From positions 4,650,001 through 4,714,000 of the forward strand of contig CM082590.2 of NCBI GenBank assembly GCA_040954595.2: 64,000 bases of DNA, read 5' to 3'. Positions 62,348 to 64,000 of this stretch are shown one piece after another. Position 1 is the first letter of the stretch. Every line of letters begins with the position of its first letter. The DNA comes from Balanoglossus misakiensis (taxonomy: Eukaryota > Hemichordata). The notes beneath the pieces were generated by a model, which had not been told where the DNA came from, did no database searches, and saw nothing but the letters and a program-made list of their open reading frames with translations. Made by a program: the position numbers and the translations under genes.

Positions 62348-63402
62348 AGCACAAAATCAAAACTTTCAAAAAATATAGACATCATGGGTAAGAGGAACTC
62401 ATATGTTTTCATCTTCAAATTTGTATACAGTTGTTTATAAAACTGTTGCCAGTTCTCATCCACATATAAAAATGAGATAACTACAGAGCCTTATATTATA
62501 ATCCTAAATTTTAAAATTTAGGAAAACATTTACTATAGTTCTAAGCAGGAAAGTTAAAGGACAAAGTCTCTCTTTGCTACCCTTTTCCCATTAATTATGT
62601 TTGATACAAGACACCGTTTATGTTAATGTATATGTGGATATATAGTGAATCAACGTTCAACCACACACACCTTCCATCCCGCTTGTAGACATGAGAGTGA
62701 AAAACTCGCCAAAATGAATAATCAGTGTCTACCATTTATTCATTTTGGGTGAGCTTTCACTCTCATATCATACAAGTGGTATGGAATTTGTGTGTTGTTG
62801 AACGTACATTCACTACATATACAAATGTTCATTAATATAAACAGTGTGTTGTATCAAACCTAATTAATGGGAAAAGGGCAGGGAGAGAGAGACTTTGTCC
62901 GTTTAACTTCCTAGGCTGAGAATGCTGAAATACTTGAATAGACGCAGACATGGTCAATTGTCAATAGTCTCCTCAGTAAAAGCCCAGAAAATGTTACCAC
63001 AGGCAGTTCAACATTAAGATGATACAGTTGGTGTTTGAATCAAGGGTGCTATTCTTTTGAACTTTATGCAAATGTGCAACTCAGATCATTGACTTAGAAC
63101 AGCAGCTCACATTGTAAAATATTGGAAAATGCTTCACAAATCATCATTGATAATCATGATCACACCGAAAAAAAGATTAGATAGCACAATTTTATTCCTA
63201 CACTTTACATGGGGTGTAGTTGCAGTGCAGTGTACAGACTAAAACTGCAATGGAATTCTCTGCAATTCTTACTCTCAATCTTGCCTTACTTTATGAATAT
63301 TTTGTATACTAGTATGATTGTCATAATGGCAACAGAAAAAATGTCCCTCTCATTATCAAAAGGCCCTTAAAGTGGAGACCACCGGCAAAAATGACCTCAA
63401 AT
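62348..63402. other. Block absent from duplicate copy 1
   Basis: About 1,055 bp that replaces 95 bp of copy 1. It includes the MITE at 62558-62902. The remainder is AT-rich with no recognised gene. Confidence 0.75.
62558..62902. mobile_element. 345-bp foldback MITE with TTAA target duplication
   Basis: TTAA lies at 62554-62557 and 62903-62906. The terminal repeats AGGACAAAGTCTCTCT and GAGAGACTTTGTCCGT are inverted, and pairing continues through CTTTTCCCATTAATTA and ACATGAGAGTGAAA-like arms toward the centre, so almost the whole element folds back. TTAAAGG ends resemble T2-type Kolobok MITEs. Confidence 0.88.
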
Positions 63403-64000
63403 CAAACGGTTTCATAGAAAACAATTTTTTGCGCAAAATCCCCCAAAATTGCCCCAAGAACACAAATATGGAAATTTCACCAACAAGGTATGTACGACAG
63501 CTTACTTTGGTTATCCCTAGGAACATGCCTACCAAAATCCTAATAATTCTGGACAAGAGGTTTCAGAGAAATGATTTTTTACCAAAAATCATAAAAATTA
63601 CCCAAAAATTACAAATATGCAAATTATGCAACAAACTGGAAAAAATGACTTAGATTACCTATTTGAAGCTTCATAATAAATTTTAAAGCAATCAACCCAT
63701 GATTGTTTACAGTCTATAATATAAAACAAGACTAAAATCTTCATAAAAATAGAAAATTCATGATATTAACTAAAAACTTTGAGGCCTGTGTGAGGTTCAG
63801 TGGTTGACATAAGGTACATGCATACCAATATTCAAAGCAATTTGCCCAATAGTTGTTGAGTTTCAGAGTTTTGACCAATTTCACATATTCAAGCTTATTT
63901 GCATATTTTTGAGAATGTCAACTTCGTTTATATCAAGGTGATATGCCAAGTGGTTTCCAAGTTTTTTTATTTGGATTGACATACATACCATGGGACCTAA

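Larger units (their letters stand above)
60032..64000. repeat. Long-range segmental duplication, copy 2
   Basis: Partner of 28410-31601, offset about 31.6 kb at the left end. Similarity continues to the window edge. It includes microsatellites at 60303-60650 and 61412-61560 and the extra block 62348-63402. Confidence 0.92.

Overview
The window is animal nuclear DNA, most likely from an invertebrate. It shows GT-AG spliced exons, long AT-rich introns, truncated LINE retrotransposons, many short inverted-repeat elements (MITEs), and satellite and microsatellite arrays. There are no operons, no rRNA or tRNA genes that I can recognise, and no CRISPR. The exact lineage cannot be settled from this sequence; a deuterostome or lophotrochozoan invertebrate is only a guess. 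All identities, periods and boundaries here were judged by eye.

About 1-12 kb: one minus-strand gene is clear, encoding an ankyrin-repeat protein. Its start-codon exon is at 11027-10998. Five 99-bp phase-0 exons follow (9293-9195, 7354-7256, 7102-7004, 4162-4064, 2648-2550), each encoding one 33-residue ankyrin repeat, and the gene runs off the left side without a visible stop. A two-exon module was duplicated in tandem (about 2391-5524 and 6849-9074). At the left edge a Tx1/L1-type LINE 3' end is split by a 1.16-kb terminal-inverted-repeat transposon.

About 12-24 kb: no certain gene. This is a mosaic of diverged duplicated segments (13.0-14.8, 17.2-18.7, 19.0-22.5 kb) with several long palindromes and one candidate 3'-terminal exon (17098-16968, minus). 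One segment near 18.6 kb resembles the sequence around the ankyrin gene's first exon but has lost that exon.

About 24.3-31.6 kb: a broken LINE with a reverse transcriptase domain abuts a satellite array of 172 to about 230-bp units. Beyond it lie CAT-rich microsatellites and a block that recurs at 60.0-64.0 kb. The second copy is preceded by a larger array of the same satellite (54.9-60.0 kb), so the two form a long-range segmental duplication about 31.6 kb apart.

About 31.6-54.9 kb: mostly repeats. They include a 1.03-kb inverted-repeat element, a MITE flanked by TTAA, a 289/280-bp tandem array (36.0-37.6 kb), a 91-bp satellite of about 108 units (38.4-48.2 kb) with complex higher-order structure, a pair of complementary tetranucleotide microsatellites (48.2-48.8 kb), and tandem arrays of about 274 bp (50.1-51.2 kb) and 276 bp (51.2-53.6 kb). 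The many open frames in the 91-bp array arise because 91 is not a multiple of 3; they are not genes.

The most notable items are the 91-bp satellite with two internal dyads, the exon-per-repeat ankyrin gene growing by module duplication, the clean nested transposon, and the palindrome-rich insertion at 20.1-21.0 kb.
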